DNA from: Streptomyces sp. NBC_00271
GTDB taxonomy: Bacteria; Actinomycetota; Actinomycetes; Streptomycetales; Streptomycetaceae
Direction of reading: 5' to 3'
Length of the DNA: 64,000 bases
Assembly (NCBI RefSeq): GCF_036178845.1
Contig: NZ_CP108070.1
Location: 1,860,001-1,924,000, forward strand
The notes beneath the pieces were generated by a model that saw only the letters and a list, made by a program, of their open reading frames with translations, was not told where the DNA came from and made no database searches. Within the stretch, counting starts at the first letter, position 1. Every line of letters starts with the position of its first letter. The translations under genes and the position numbers were made by a program. This document shows, piece after piece, positions 9,838 to 18,880 of this stretch.

Positions 9838-10247
9838 CGGCGATCACTGTCCGTCATGATGCGTTCGAGGGCATAGATTCCGCCGAGGCGTTCGTGAAGC
9901 TTGTCCGAGGCGAGGAGCTTGACCGCCTCGACGTAGCGGCCGGTGACTTGCTCCTCGCGGGTGAGCCCTGCTTGCTCGCGGTCCTTCTTGACGGTCTGCT
10001 CGTGGCTCTTGTGCGTGTACAGGAGGCCTGCTGCGGCGATGACGCCGGCGACGATAGCGATGAGGGCAGTGCGGAGTCCGGTGATGATGATCCCGGCGGA
10101 GGAGACGAGCTCGCCCTTGTCGCGAAGGTGGTGGCCTTCGACGAGCCACGGCCCCCAGATGGGGACGGCGATGAAGAGGGCGGCACCGAGTGTTCCGCCG
10201 ATCCACACTTTGGCCGGAATCTTCGTCTTGTCGTCACTGTCGCTCAT
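9838..10247 (-). pseudogene. membrane-anchored pentapeptide-repeat-type protein, truncated
   Basis: The first ~135 residues read well. There are two hydrophobic helices (GTLGAALFIAVPIWGPWLV and a second near IAIVAGVIAAAGLLY) and then the conserved segment TGRYVEAVKLLASDKLHER followed by LGGIYALERI. This segment precedes the repeat domain in Streptomyces pentapeptide proteins. The protein is cut after MTDSD, next to the IS5 fragment, so the repeats are absent. The start ATG at 10247 lacks a strong ribosome site. Confidence 0.6.
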
Positions 10248-10303
10248 GGCGGCATGCTGTCCGCGCGCACTGGACAGCATGCGGTGAATGACCGTTTTCA
10301 GAG

Positions 10304-10720
10304 GTGGAGTTGAGGTTGCCGGCAGACGGAGGCAGATTGATCGCGGGCTCGGTGATCGTCCACGCCAACCGCGTTCTGCTGATTCGCCGCAGTACCCCCG
10401 CGGGTTCCCTGCTGTGGACGTTCCCCTCTGGCAAGGTCGAGGGCGGCGAGTCCGCGGCCGAGGCTGCCGCACGCGAGGCCCTGGAAGAGGCGGGCGTGAC
10501 GGTGGAGGCGGTCCTGCTGCTGGGCGAGCGGGTGCATCCGGGATCCGGCTGGCCGGTGGTCTACGTGGCCTGCCGTCTCCTGTCGGGTACGGCGCATGCG
10601 GCGAGTCCGCGGGAGGTGGCGGAAGTTCGCTGGGTGCGGCTTGGGGAGATCCCGGAGCTCGTGCCGGGCGGGCTGTTCGCGCCGGTCCAGGCCTACCTGG
10701 ACGACGTATTGCCCGAGTAG
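10304..10720 (+). CDS. Nudix hydrolase
   Basis: A 138-residue Nudix protein. The Nudix box matches GX5EX7REX2EEXG exactly, running from Gly43 to Val65 (GKVEGGESAAEAAAREALEE then AGV). The start is a GTG at 10304; no strong ribosome site is seen, and the ORF begins soon after the divergent pentapeptide relic. It probably cleaves a nucleoside diphosphate derivative; specificity is unknown. Confidence 0.85.
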   Translation: MELRLPADGGRLIAGSVIVHANRVLLIRRSTPAGSLLWTFPSGKVEGGESAAEAAAREALEEAGVTVEAVLLLGERVHPGSGWPVVYVACRLLSGTAHAASPREVAEVRWVRLGEIPELVPGGLFAPVQAYLDDVLPE

Positions 10721-10805
10721 ACGCGAACACGCTGTTCTTCCGCCCGCGTTTCGCGTCGGCGATGTTCACAGTTAGCCGTCTGAGAGCCGATCGAGAGGAG
10801 CCGTC

Positions 10806-10964
10806 ATGCCGGAGGAGCCGACGCCGGGCCCGTTGGGTACGGAGATGCGGGAGGCGACGCTGCCGGATGGCGCGCGGGTGGTCGTTGCGGTGAAGCCAGG
10901 CCTGCCACAGGACGGGGTGGATCTGATCGCGGCAACGGTGTGGGCGGAGCTCCCGGAGGGATAG
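10806..10964 (+). CDS. 52-residue acidic protein of unknown function
   Basis: A short ORF with a strong ribosome site (AGAGGAG about seven bases before ATG 10806). The product starts MPEEPTPGPLGTEMREATLP and ends AATVWAELPEG. It is acidic, soluble, with no membrane helix. It follows the Nudix gene by 85 bases and is closed by the hairpin at 10976-11008, so it looks expressed. The family was not recognised. Confidence 0.55.
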   Translation: MPEEPTPGPLGTEMREATLPDGARVVVAVKPGLPQDGVDLIAATVWAELPEG

Positions 10965-10975
10965 CTACACGCCGA

Positions 10976-11008
10976 GGCGCCCCCAACTCCAGCAGGAGCA
11001 GGGGCGCC
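10976..11008. terminator. hairpin terminator
   Basis: GGCGCCCC at 10976-10983 pairs perfectly with GGGGCGCC at 11001-11008 across a 17-base loop. It lies between the small acidic protein gene and the convergent 187-residue gene, so it can serve both. Confidence 0.55.
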
Positions 11009-11014
11009 GTTCTG

Positions 11015-11578
11015 TCAGTCCTCGTCGGTCGGCCGCTGGTCGTCGCTGTTGCTGCCGGCCTGCTCGCCAGTCGATTTGATCCGGTCGTCGATGACGATGG
11101 CCACGGGATTGCCGCCGGTGCCGCTGTGGGGGTCCTTTGCGACGGCCTTCACGGTTTTGGCGATGCGCCCGTACACGTGCTGGGCGATGGCCGCCGTACC
11201 CGGGTCAGCGCCGTCGGCTTCGTGAACGGCTCGAAGGCTGGTGAGCGCGGCGACGAGGGACGGCCCGGACACCTGCACCTTGACGATGCCGTCTTTCTCC
11301 TCGACGCCGCCGGGAATGTGGAAGTGCCGGTCTTGGCCTGCGTGTTCGACGAGGAACGGCCAGGTGTCGCGGTGGACTCGTAGCTCGGCCGCGGAGATGC
11401 CGGCTGCGGCGAGGAGCAGCTTCGGATGCTTGTCTTCCTTGCCCTCTTCGTGATCCTCGACGGGCGACTGCTCCACCGCCGGGGCCGGCTCGCCCGGGCG
11501 CTCACCGCCGTACCGCTGGGTGTTGGCGCGGATGGTGGCGAGGTCGGCGCCGAACGCGGACAGCTGGCCAATGAGCAT
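11015..11578 (-). CDS. hypothetical charged protein, possibly 5'-truncated
   Basis: A 187-residue soluble, charged protein. The N-terminal third is low-complexity and acidic (VEQSPVEDHEEGKEDK). The middle is an ordered region ending in HFHIPGG. The C-terminal part has IAQHVYGRIAKTVKAVAKD and an Asp-rich tail. No ribosome site precedes ATG 11578, and the Tn3 fragment begins within about 15 bases, so the true start may have been removed. No family was recognised. Confidence 0.5.
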   Translation of the reverse strand: MLIGQLSAFGADLATIRANTQRYGGERPGEPAPAVEQSPVEDHEEGKEDKHPKLLLAAAGISAAELRVHRDTWPFLVEHAGQDRHFHIPGGVEEKDGIVKVQVSGPSLVAALTSLRAVHEADGADPGTAAIAQHVYGRIAKTVKAVAKDPHSGTGGNPVAIVIDDRIKSTGEQAGSNSDDQRPTDED

Positions 11579-11589
11579 GGAAGTGGGGT

Positions 11590-13116
11590 GACCCCAGGGC
11601 GAAATTGCTGTCCGGTGAGGCGTGGGAGCAGGTCAAGCCCACCGTCCTTGCGTCCCTGGGCCTGCCCGAGGGGGCGGGTGAACACCTGGCGGCGCGGGCC
11701 GCGCTGTTGGACGGTACCTACCGGGAGGTTTCGGGCCGTCTGCCTGACAATGCGCAGATCTCTTTCGACGATGGCGGCAGCCTGCACTTCGCCGCCCTGG
11801 ATCCGGAGCCCGAACCGGCCTCCCTGCTTGACCTGCGGGCGGCAGTGAACGCGATGCTGCCCCGCGTCGACCTGCCGGAGGTGTTGCTGGAGGTGTTCTC
11901 CTGGACCGGCGCCGACCAGGCGTTCACCTCGGTCACCGGCGGCGAGGCCCGGCTCAAGGACCTGCCCGTCACCATCGCGGCGCTCCTGGTGGCCCATGGC
12001 TGCAACATCGGCTACACCCCCGTGATCAGCGGCGTCGACGCGCTGAAGTACGGGCGGTTGTCCCACGTCGACCAGACGTATCTGCGGCTGGCGACCTACC
12101 GGGCCGCGAACGCCACACTGATCGACACCCAGGCGGCGATCCCGCTCGCCAGTGCGTGGGGTGGCGGGCTGGTCGCCTCCGTGGACGGGATGCGGTTCGT
12201 AGTGCCGGTGCCCTCGGTCTATGCACGGCCGAACCCGAAGTACTTGGGGCGCCGGGGCGGTGCCACCTGGCTCAACATGATCAATGACCAGGCGGCCGGA
12301 CTCGGCGGGAAGGTGGTGGCCGGCACTCCGCGCGACTCGCTGTACGTGCTGGACGTCCTCTACGACCGTGACGGCGGCAAACGCCCCGACATGATCGTGA
12401 CCGATACCGCCTCGTACTCCGACATCGTCTTCGGACTCCTGACCTTGGCGGGGTTCACCTACGCACCGCAGCTGGCCGACCTGCCGGACCAAAAGATGTG
12501 GCGCATTGACCGCACGGCGGACTACGGCGCGTTCCAGGACGCGGCCCGCGGCCGGGTCGACATCGTCCGCATCGAGCGGCACTGGGAGGACATCCTGCGG
12601 ATCATCGGCTCCATCCACACCGGGGCCGTGCGCGCGTACGACGTGATCCGGATGCTCTCGCGCGACGGGCGGCCCACCCCGCTGGGCGACGCGATCGCGC
12701 ACTACGGACGGATCGCCAAGACCCTGCACATCCTGCGCCTGGCCGACGAACCGGCCTACCGGCGGAAGATCAAGGTGCAGGCCAACCTCCAGGAGGGCCG
12801 CCACGCGCTCGCCCGGAAGATCTTCCACGGCCGGGCCGGGCAGCTCTACCAGCGCTACCAGGACGGCATTGAGGACCAGATCGGCGCCCTCGGCCTCGTC
12901 CTCAACGCCCTGGTGCTGTTCAACACCCGCTACATGGATGCCGCCATCACCCAGCTCTGGGCCGACGGCTTCGATGTCCGCGACGAGGACGTGGCCCGCC
13001 TCTCGCCGTTCGTGCGACACCACGTCAACATGCTGGGCCGGTACTCGTTCCAGTTGCCGGAGCTGCCCGGGGGCCTGCGGCCCCTGCGGGATCCGGACGC
13101 CGACGACGACCGGTAA
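11590..13116 (+). pseudogene. Tn3-family transposase TnpA, C-terminal half
   Basis: About 500 residues of a Tn3-type TnpA, about half the usual ~1000. The DDE triad is visible: Asp in ASVDGMRF, Asp in VTDTASYSD, and Glu in NLQEGRHALARKI. The N-terminal DNA-binding half is missing; the fragment opens in LLSGEAWEQVKP. A 38-bp Tn3 inverted repeat could not be identified with confidence on either side. The open frame is otherwise intact to its stop. Confidence 0.85.
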
Positions 13117-13176
13117 GTCGATCCGGCTACGGGTGCGTTGGTGCTGAGACTCAAGAACTCTCACGGGTTTCGGTGT

Positions 13177-14310
13177 TCACCGGTGTGCGCGGAAGAACTC
13201 GGTGAGGTCGTGCGCGAGGAGTTCGGGTTCTTCGTGGGCGGCGAAGTGTCCGCCACGGGGCATGCGGGTGTACCTCGTGATGTTGTACGTGCGCTCGGCC
13301 CAGCTGCGGGGCGGCTGGGTGAGGTCGGCCGGGAACAGAGCGAGGGCCGTGGGCACGTTGACCCGCTCCACCCGCCTCGTCAGCCGCTGGGCGTATTCGT
13401 AGTAGGGCCGGAAGGAGGTCGAGATGCTGCCGGTGAACCAGTAGAGCGATGCCTGCGTGAGGAGGAAGTCGTCGCTGAACCGGGACGACAGGTCACCACC
13501 GCAGTCGCTCCACGCACGGTACTTCTCGACGATCCAGGCAAGCAGCCCGGTCGGTGAGTCGGCCAGACCGTAGCTCAGCGTGAAAGGGCGGGTGCTCTGT
13601 TGGTGCATGTACCCGCCCTCTTCCGCGGACCACACCGCGACGGAATCGAGGTAATCCCGCTCCTCGGGGGTGACACCGGCCGCGTCATAGGCGACTGGGC
13701 TGGCGATCGCCATCAGATGGATGCCCACCACGGCCTCGGGGTGAGCTTCGCCGAGCCGGGAAGTGATGCCGGCACCCAGGTCGCCCCCGTGCGCGACGTA
13801 GCGCTCGAAGCCGAGTTCGTCGTGCATGAGCCGGTGCCAGATCTCATGTGTCTGCGGGGGCTCCGCAAGCGAGGGCCGCTGAGGTGAGAAGGCGAATCCG
13901 GGTAGCGAGGGGACAATAACGGTGAACGCGTCGGCGGCGTCGCCCCCGTACCGCGACGGCGTGGCCAGCCGGCGGGCGAGGGTGGTCAGTTCGAGGAAGG
14001 AACTGGGCCACCCGTTGGTCAGGACGATCGGCAGGGCGCCGGGGTGTTCGCCGTCGAAGCGGAGGTAGTGGACGGGGGTTCCGTCGATATCCGCGAGATG
14101 GGACGGCAGGGCGTTGATGGTGGCTTCGTGGGCACGCCAGTCGTATTCGGAGGCCCAGTAGGTGACGAGGCGTCGCAGTTCGCCGGAGTCGGTGCCGGCC
14201 TCCCAGCCTGTGGCAGGCCAGGGGGTCGGCCAGCGTGTGTTGAGCAGCCGTGAGCGCAGCTCGTTCAGCTCGGCCTCGGGGACGGCGATCACAGGCGCGT
14301 GGCGGGTCAT
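13177..14310 (-). CDS. epoxide hydrolase family alpha/beta hydrolase
   Basis: A 377-residue protein of the epoxide hydrolase group with the N-terminal EHN domain (RWPTPWPATGWEAGTDSGEL region). The oxyanion motif is NGWPSSFLE. The nucleophile is expected to be Asp in HGGDLGAG, and the catalytic His lies in GGHFAAHEEPE. GGAG precedes ATG 14310 by six bases, which decides this start over the upstream in-frame codon. It is the last gene of a TetR-MFS-hydrolase operon, 23 bases after the MFS stop. Confidence 0.88.
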   Translation of the reverse strand: MTRHAPVIAVPEAELNELRSRLLNTRWPTPWPATGWEAGTDSGELRRLVTYWASEYDWRAHEATINALPSHLADIDGTPVHYLRFDGEHPGALPIVLTNGWPSSFLELTTLARRLATPSRYGGDAADAFTVIVPSLPGFAFSPQRPSLAEPPQTHEIWHRLMHDELGFERYVAHGGDLGAGITSRLGEAHPEAVVGIHLMAIASPVAYDAAGVTPEERDYLDSVAVWSAEEGGYMHQQSTRPFTLSYGLADSPTGLLAWIVEKYRAWSDCGGDLSSRFSDDFLLTQASLYWFTGSISTSFRPYYEYAQRLTRRVERVNVPTALALFPADLTQPPRSWAERTYNITRYTRMPRGGHFAAHEEPELLAHDLTEFFRAHR

Positions 14311-14333
14311 GGGGGTCTCCAAGGGGTTCGTTC

Positions 14334-15590
14334 TCACATGACAGCGGTGCGTGCCTGGGTGTCGGAGCCGCTCTGCGTGCGGTTGTCGGGGGACCGGCGG
14401 GTGGTCCCGGCGATCACAGCGGACAGGGCCATGAGGATCGCGATGACGAGCAGGGCATGCCCGACAGTGGTCTGGTTGCCGAGGAAGCCGATGAGCGGCG
14501 GTCCGCCGACGAAGCCGCAGTATCCGATCGAGGTGATGACGCTGACCCGGCCGGCGGCACGAGCGGGCTCGTCGGCCCCGGCGCTCATGCTGACCGGAAA
14601 GCCGAGCGCCGCGCCCATCCCCCAGAGCAGACTTCCCGCGAACGCCAGTCCAGTGGACAGCCCAAGCGCGAAAAGGGCGACGCCGGTGGCGGTGACGGCG
14701 GCGGCTGTCCGAAGGACAGTGACTCGTCCGAACCGGTGGAGGACCGCTGGCCCGAGCCAGCGGCCGGCGGTGAGCGCGGTGAGGAAGGAGGCGTACGCCA
14801 GCGTGCCGATCGTGGCGGTGACGTGGTGACGGTCGATGACCGAGACGCTGACCCAGTTGCTACCCCCCCCTTCCGCGACCGCGAAGGCCAGTGCGACGAG
14901 CCCGACCGCCAGGGCGCGCGGTTCTCGCCACGCGCCCAGACCCGGGCGGGACATTCTCGCCGGCGGTGGCACTGCGATGGGGCGCGCGGCGTGCTCGGGA
15001 AGGAAGTGCCGTGCCGCCGCGGGTATCGCCCCGGCGATGACTGCTGCGACCACGGCCACATGGATGCTTACCGGGACGCGCAGTGCGGTCATCAGCACAC
15101 CGACCGCGGCACCGGCGACTGTACCGAGGCTGAACGCGGCGAAGAAGCGCGGCATGACGGGACGGCCGAGCTGCCGTTCGACCGCCGCAGCGTGCACGGT
15201 CATCGCGACGTCCCAGAAACCCGTAGCCGCGCCGAGCAGGAACAGCCCGGCCACCAGCAGGGATGCTGAGAGGGCGTATCCGAGTGAGATGACGCCGAGG
15301 CTCGCGCCGACGAGCAGGGCGACGACAGTGACGGCCCGGCGGGGGCCGATGCGTGTGACGACCGTCCCTGACAGAGGCAGCACGATCACGCCGCCGACGG
15401 CGATGGTGAGCAGCAGGAGTCCCAGTGATGCCGAGTCGAGATTAAGCTGCGTGCGGACCTCGGGGAGCCGGGAGGACCAGGTCGACCCGGCGAGCCCCAG
15501 ACCGGCGAAGACCGCGTAGGTCGACCTCGCACCCGCCGTCACCTCCCGCGCTGTCGGCGCCGCCGGGACGGCGGCAGACGCTCCGGTCAC
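14334..15590 (-). CDS. MFS transporter
   Basis: A 418-residue membrane protein with about 12 hydrophobic segments. The N-terminal half has the STWSSRLPEVRTQLNL segment typical of the FucP/YbjJ-like MFS group. The loop-2 motif is degenerate (GTVVTRIGPRRAV). The GTG start at 15588-15590 overlaps the regulator stop as GTGA, so it is translationally coupled to the TetR gene. It probably exports or imports a small molecule processed by the downstream hydrolase (inference). Confidence 0.88.
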   Translation of the reverse strand: MTGASAAVPAAPTAREVTAGARSTYAVFAGLGLAGSTWSSRLPEVRTQLNLDSASLGLLLLTIAVGGVIVLPLSGTVVTRIGPRRAVTVVALLVGASLGVISLGYALSASLLVAGLFLLGAATGFWDVAMTVHAAAVERQLGRPVMPRFFAAFSLGTVAGAAVGVLMTALRVPVSIHVAVVAAVIAGAIPAAARHFLPEHAARPIAVPPPARMSRPGLGAWREPRALAVGLVALAFAVAEGGGSNWVSVSVIDRHHVTATIGTLAYASFLTALTAGRWLGPAVLHRFGRVTVLRTAAAVTATGVALFALGLSTGLAFAGSLLWGMGAALGFPVSMSAGADEPARAAGRVSVITSIGYCGFVGGPPLIGFLGNQTTVGHALLVIAILMALSAVIAGTTRRSPDNRTQSGSDTQARTAVM

Positions 15591-16249
15591 GATCCCGGTC
15601 GACCGGCTGGGCCGAGCGTCTGGTCGATCGCGTCCCGCGTTCTCTCGCGCGACTCCGGCGCAGTCGTGAGCAGAGCATGCATGATCATTCCCTCAAGCAG
15701 GGGGTCCAGGCGGGCGGCGCTGTCCGGGCCGGTGAAACGGGCCAGAACGGTGCGGCTGTCCTCCGTCCATGCCTGTGTCAGAGCTCGCAGTCCGGGGTTG
15801 CGGAGGGCCGCCAGGTGCAGCTCGAAGCCGAGGACCGCACTGCGGTGCCTGGCAGGACCTCCGTGGACAAGATCGACCAGGACATCAATGAATTGCTCGC
15901 GCGTATTGACATCCTCGAACAGATTCTCAAACACCGCGGACTGCAGTTCGACATACCGGGCGAACGCCTGCGCCTGGAGATCGGTCAAGCTGGCGAAGTG
16001 GTAGGTGATCGACCCGAGCGGCACGCCGGCCCGGGCAGCGATGTGCCGATGCGTCGTCCCGGCCACCCCATGATCCGCGATGACGTCGAGGGTGGCGTCC
16101 AGGATGTGCGTCTTGCGGCCGGGGTCGTTGCGACGGGTCCGTCGCCGCCCGCCACCCGATTCGGCGGAGGTCCGGCGCTCACCACCGGCCATTTCCTTGG
16201 CCGTTTCACCTTCGGGAGGGTCCGCCGACGGCGGTTCGATGTGCAGCAT
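15587..16249 (-). CDS. TetR family regulator
   Basis: About 220 residues. The N-terminal HTH reads ILDATLDVIADHGVAGTTHRHIAARAGVPLGSITYHF, followed by a helical C-terminal domain. The likely start is ATG 16249 (MLHIEPPS); a downstream Met at about 16192 is an alternative. A promoter just upstream (-10 at 16259-16264) would make the mRNA leaderless or nearly so. It heads the operon with the MFS transporter and epoxide hydrolase and probably autoregulates it. Confidence 0.82.
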   Translation of the reverse strand: MLHIEPPSADPPEGETAKEMAGGERRTSAESGGGRRRTRRNDPGRKTHILDATLDVIADHGVAGTTHRHIAARAGVPLGSITYHFASLTDLQAQAFARYVELQSAVFENLFEDVNTREQFIDVLVDLVHGGPARHRSAVLGFELHLAALRNPGLRALTQAWTEDSRTVLARFTGPDSAARLDPLLEGMIMHALLTTAPESRERTRDAIDQTLGPAGRPGS

Positions 16250-16258
16250 GCGCACAAA

Positions 16259-16286
16259 CGTATAAGCCTTAAGAACAGATGTACAA
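16259..16286 (-). promoter_or_regulatory. promoter of the TetR-MFS-hydrolase operon
   Basis: On the minus strand, -35 TTGTAC (16286-16281) and -10 TATACG (16264-16259) are separated by 16 bases. The ATG at 16249 starts 10 bases downstream of the -10, so transcription probably begins at or very near the start codon. Confidence 0.5.
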
Positions 16287-16506
16287 ATCAATGGATGCTC
16301 ATCGCCACCACGACGCAGCAGCACACCCGCACCTACGGCATCCCGCACAGACCGGCCGCTCGCCATCGTCTGCGGTCCAGACGGCTACCCTCACGCTCGC
16401 CTCAGCCTGCCCGGCCGAAGGAAGCACTGCGACTTCCGGTTGAGCGCACTCGCCATCCGCATCCGCAACCACCACACGATCCAAGCTCCGCCAGCGGCCA
16501 CCCCGA

Positions 16507-17403
16507 TCAGCGCCTGCTGTCACCGGGCGCAAGCAGGCTGGTGACTTCGGCGATCGCCTCCGGCGAGGGATGGAAGTACTTCCGTACGTTCTCCGGCTTC
16601 TTGTGCCGGGACTTCGCCATCAGCATGAGCAGGCTCGTCCCACCCTCGCCGAGGTGGGTCAGACCGGAGTGCCGCCACTCATGCAGATCCCAGCCCGTGC
16701 CCGGCTCGCCGCCCAGGGCCGTGTGCTCGTCCAGAAGCATCCGGGCCTGCCCGTACGACAGGCGGGCCAGCCCGGTGTCGGGGCACACGTCGCGAGTGCT
16801 GACGACCTTGCCAGGGCCGGACTTGCGGTGGGTGACGAACACCGGCCCGCGCGTACGGCCCTTGAGAAGGCGGGGCAGCAGCCGGGCGGTACCCGCGTCC
16901 CAGTAGACCGTCTCCAGGACGAAGTCCTCGCGGACGGCACCACGGCGACGCGTACGAGGACGAGCGCCCTTGGCCTTCACCGGAGCCCGGCGCCCGGCGA
17001 GGTCCAGCTCCTCGATGTTGACGCCCAGGATCTCCTCGGTGCGGGCGACGGTCTCATAGAGCATCCGCCACAGCGTCTTCTCCCGCAGGTGCACCTCACG
17101 CCGTGCGATCAGCCGGTCGATCGCCATCTTCGAGCGGGCCGGGGTCTCGGAGTCCGGCGGGGTAAGCCGCTTCGCCCAGCCCGGGACCGCCGGGCCGTCG
17201 TACCCGCGCTCATCGCACCAGCCCAGCCACGAGAGCACCGACGCACGCCGGGCGTTCCAGGTGTTCACCGCGGAGCTGCCCCACACAAGCGAGCGAACGG
17301 GCCGCAGCTGACTGAGTGCCCAACGGCGCCACTGCAGGAGGTCACGATCCGCTACGGGCGAGGGACGGCCCTCCGCCCCGTCGTGGGGCGTGCGATCTTC
17401 CAA
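16507..17403 (-). pseudogene. site-specific tyrosine recombinase, no clear start
   Basis: A phage-integrase-type protein of up to 298 residues. Catalytic residues are visible: Arg in [11 protein letters not shown], the HxxR box [15 protein letters not shown], a later His in SRHKKPENV and Tyr in VRKYFHPS. The open frame extends to about 17520 but contains no ATG or GTG; only a TTG at 17403 is available and has no ribosome site. The N-terminal arm-binding domain appears short or lost. No tRNA or attachment site is visible nearby. Confidence 0.65.
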
Positions 17404-17523
17404 ACTGGGGCTCTGGGTGGCTGGGCATGATGGTCCTTCCGCGGCTGGCTTGGCCGAGTCATCGAGTACACCCCGCTGGGCGAATGAGGGTGAGGTCGGC
17501 TGGTCACTTGCCTCGGTGGCGGG

Positions 17524-17672
17524 TTACGGGCGCGTCTGGGCGAACAAGCCCGGTTCGGTCTTGATGAGGATGCCGCGTCGGATGAGGCGCTTGAGCTTGG
17601 CGCGCATGCCCTCGATGGGGCTGGTGGGCGGTTGGCTGGAAGATCTTGTAAAGGGATCATCCAGCCTGTTGG
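17524..17672 (-). pseudogene. C-terminal fragment of an unrecognised gene
   Basis: The minus strand encodes a basic tail, PIEGMRAKLKRLIRRGILIK followed by TEPGLFAQTRP and a stop. The upstream residues (SNRLDDPFTRSSSQPPTS) have no start codon in frame. The segment resembles C-terminal tails I associate with Streptomyces insertion-element proteins, but the family cannot be named. It is probably another relic. Confidence 0.35.
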
Positions 17673-17771
17673 ATGGGCGGCATGCTAGCGCGGTCTGACA
17701 GGGGCACCTTCGAGCAGCGGATCAGCCCTTACCCGAAATCGACGCCCCGCTTCACGTGGGAGCGGTTCAAC

Positions 17772-18017
17772 ATGGCGAAGACCGACTCCGGCTGGCCCTT
17801 GCTGATCGCGAACCTTCTGTTTGGTGTGGCAGCCGCCAGCGTGTTCACCTACCTCGGCGCATCGCGCGGTCGGTTGTTCCTGGTCTTCGGTATCGCCTTG
17901 ATGGGACACGCCATCAGAACCATCTACGTCATGATCTGCGTTGCCCGAGGCGAAACCAATCGACTGGCACCAGGAAGCACTGCTGGCGCTCGGAGGGGTG
18001 CCGGTCGGCACAGGTGA
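17772..18017 (+). CDS. small two-helix membrane protein, unknown
   Basis: An 81-residue ORF. It begins MAKTDSGWPLLIANLLFGVA, has a second hydrophobic helix (RLFLVFGIALMGHAIRTIYV), and ends in a basic tail. GGGAG lies nine bases before ATG 17772; an in-frame upstream start at 17673 is also possible. No family was recognised. It lies in a relic-rich stretch, so expression is uncertain. Confidence 0.4.
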   Translation: MAKTDSGWPLLIANLLFGVAAASVFTYLGASRGRLFLVFGIALMGHAIRTIYVMICVARGETNRLAPGSTAGARRGAGRHR

Positions 18018-18165
18018 AGGTGCCGCAGGAACGACGTCGCGCCCCAGCCGTGCCCGATCGGAGGGCAAGCTACGAGGAATAGAGGTAGGTCACGGCGGAA
18101 AGCTGCCGGAAATCCCAGACGCAATAATGTCGCAGGTCAGGGCCGCTGCCCCGCGCCATTCCTCT

Positions 18166-18360
18166 TTATTCCGTCCCAGGCGCAGGAGTGCTGCTGTCGT
18201 GGCACTCGTGTGCGGTGAGGGACTGGCAGGCCTGGCACAGTTCGTGCCGCCCCTGGAAAGTGATCACGCTTCCCCAGCCCTAACACAGCTCGCAGCCGGC
18301 GGCCAAAGCGGTGTTGGCGCGGGGGTTGGAATCGGGAGCGGCCATCGCTCCGTAGGTCAT
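18166..18360 (-). pseudogene. small Cys-rich (zinc-ribbon-like) protein broken by an amber codon
   Basis: ATG 18360 has an excellent ribosome site (AGGAGA six bases upstream). The frame reads MTYGAMAAPDSNP and then AAGCELC, meets TAG at 18282-18280, and continues in the same frame with GWGSVITFQGRHELCQACQ and a final TAA at 18168-18166. The two CxxC pairs (CELC and CQAC) flank the stop. This pattern matches short zinc-binding proteins of Streptomyces. One nonsense change is the simplest explanation. Confidence 0.55.
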
Positions 18361-18880
18361 GAGTTCTCCTGGCGTCGAGACTGTGCCGGTGGTGCACACC
18401 CTTGCTAAACGATGCCCACTCTATACCGTTTCATGCCCGACTATGCACGATTATGCAGACTTTGTGGCCGTTATGCCTGTAGGTAGTGGCAGCCGGGCTC
18501 GCGTACAGCCAGGGTTTCGACCCCTGAAGTGGTGCTGCGGCGGGGCGGTCGGCCGGTGGCCCAGGAGGTCAGGACGCCGATGGCGGCGAGGACAACGGAC
18601 TGACAGGCGCGATGAACGTGGCCCTTGCCACCGCCTGCCGCACCGGCACCCCCGTTCACCACCGACCGCCGCTTCCGCATGATCCGCCCCTGCCGGCCAC
18701 ACCGCCTTCCGGCTCCCCGCCCGACGGCCTGGAGCCAACCGACCCGCCCCTGCCGACGGGTTCGAAGCTGGGGATATGGACGGACGGCAGGGTAGCGTAT
18801 AGGAGTGTTTGCCTGATTTGCGGAGTCATCCGTCACCGCTTGTGCAGGTCCGCGAGCTATAAGAGTGAGTAGGAGACGAG
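18361..18880. other. intergenic region with no supported gene
   Basis: No convincing coding sequence was found. Plus-strand and minus-strand open frames here are Arg/Pro-rich and lack family signals. The region contains the 10-bp-phased repeats at 18431-18480, and near its right end TATAGG (about 18798) and TATAAG (about 18859), which may be -10 elements for the phosphatase gene. Confidence 0.5.
18431..18480. repeat. 10-bp-phased ATGC repeats
   Basis: ATGC occurs at 18433, 18443, 18453 and 18473, that is, every 10 bases with one unit skipped. The units are TCATGCCCGA, CTATGCACGA, TTATGCAGAC and TTATGCCTGT. All would lie on one face of the helix, 70-120 bases upstream of the small Cys-rich gene. 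Confidence 0.6.

Noticed and set aside
16507..17700. An integrated element with attachment sites around the integrase
   Set aside because: No tRNA end, direct repeats or phage/plasmid genes are seen nearby, and the integrase lacks a start.
18431..18480. CRISPR array
   Set aside because: Units are 10 bp with no spacers of constant length and no cas genes.
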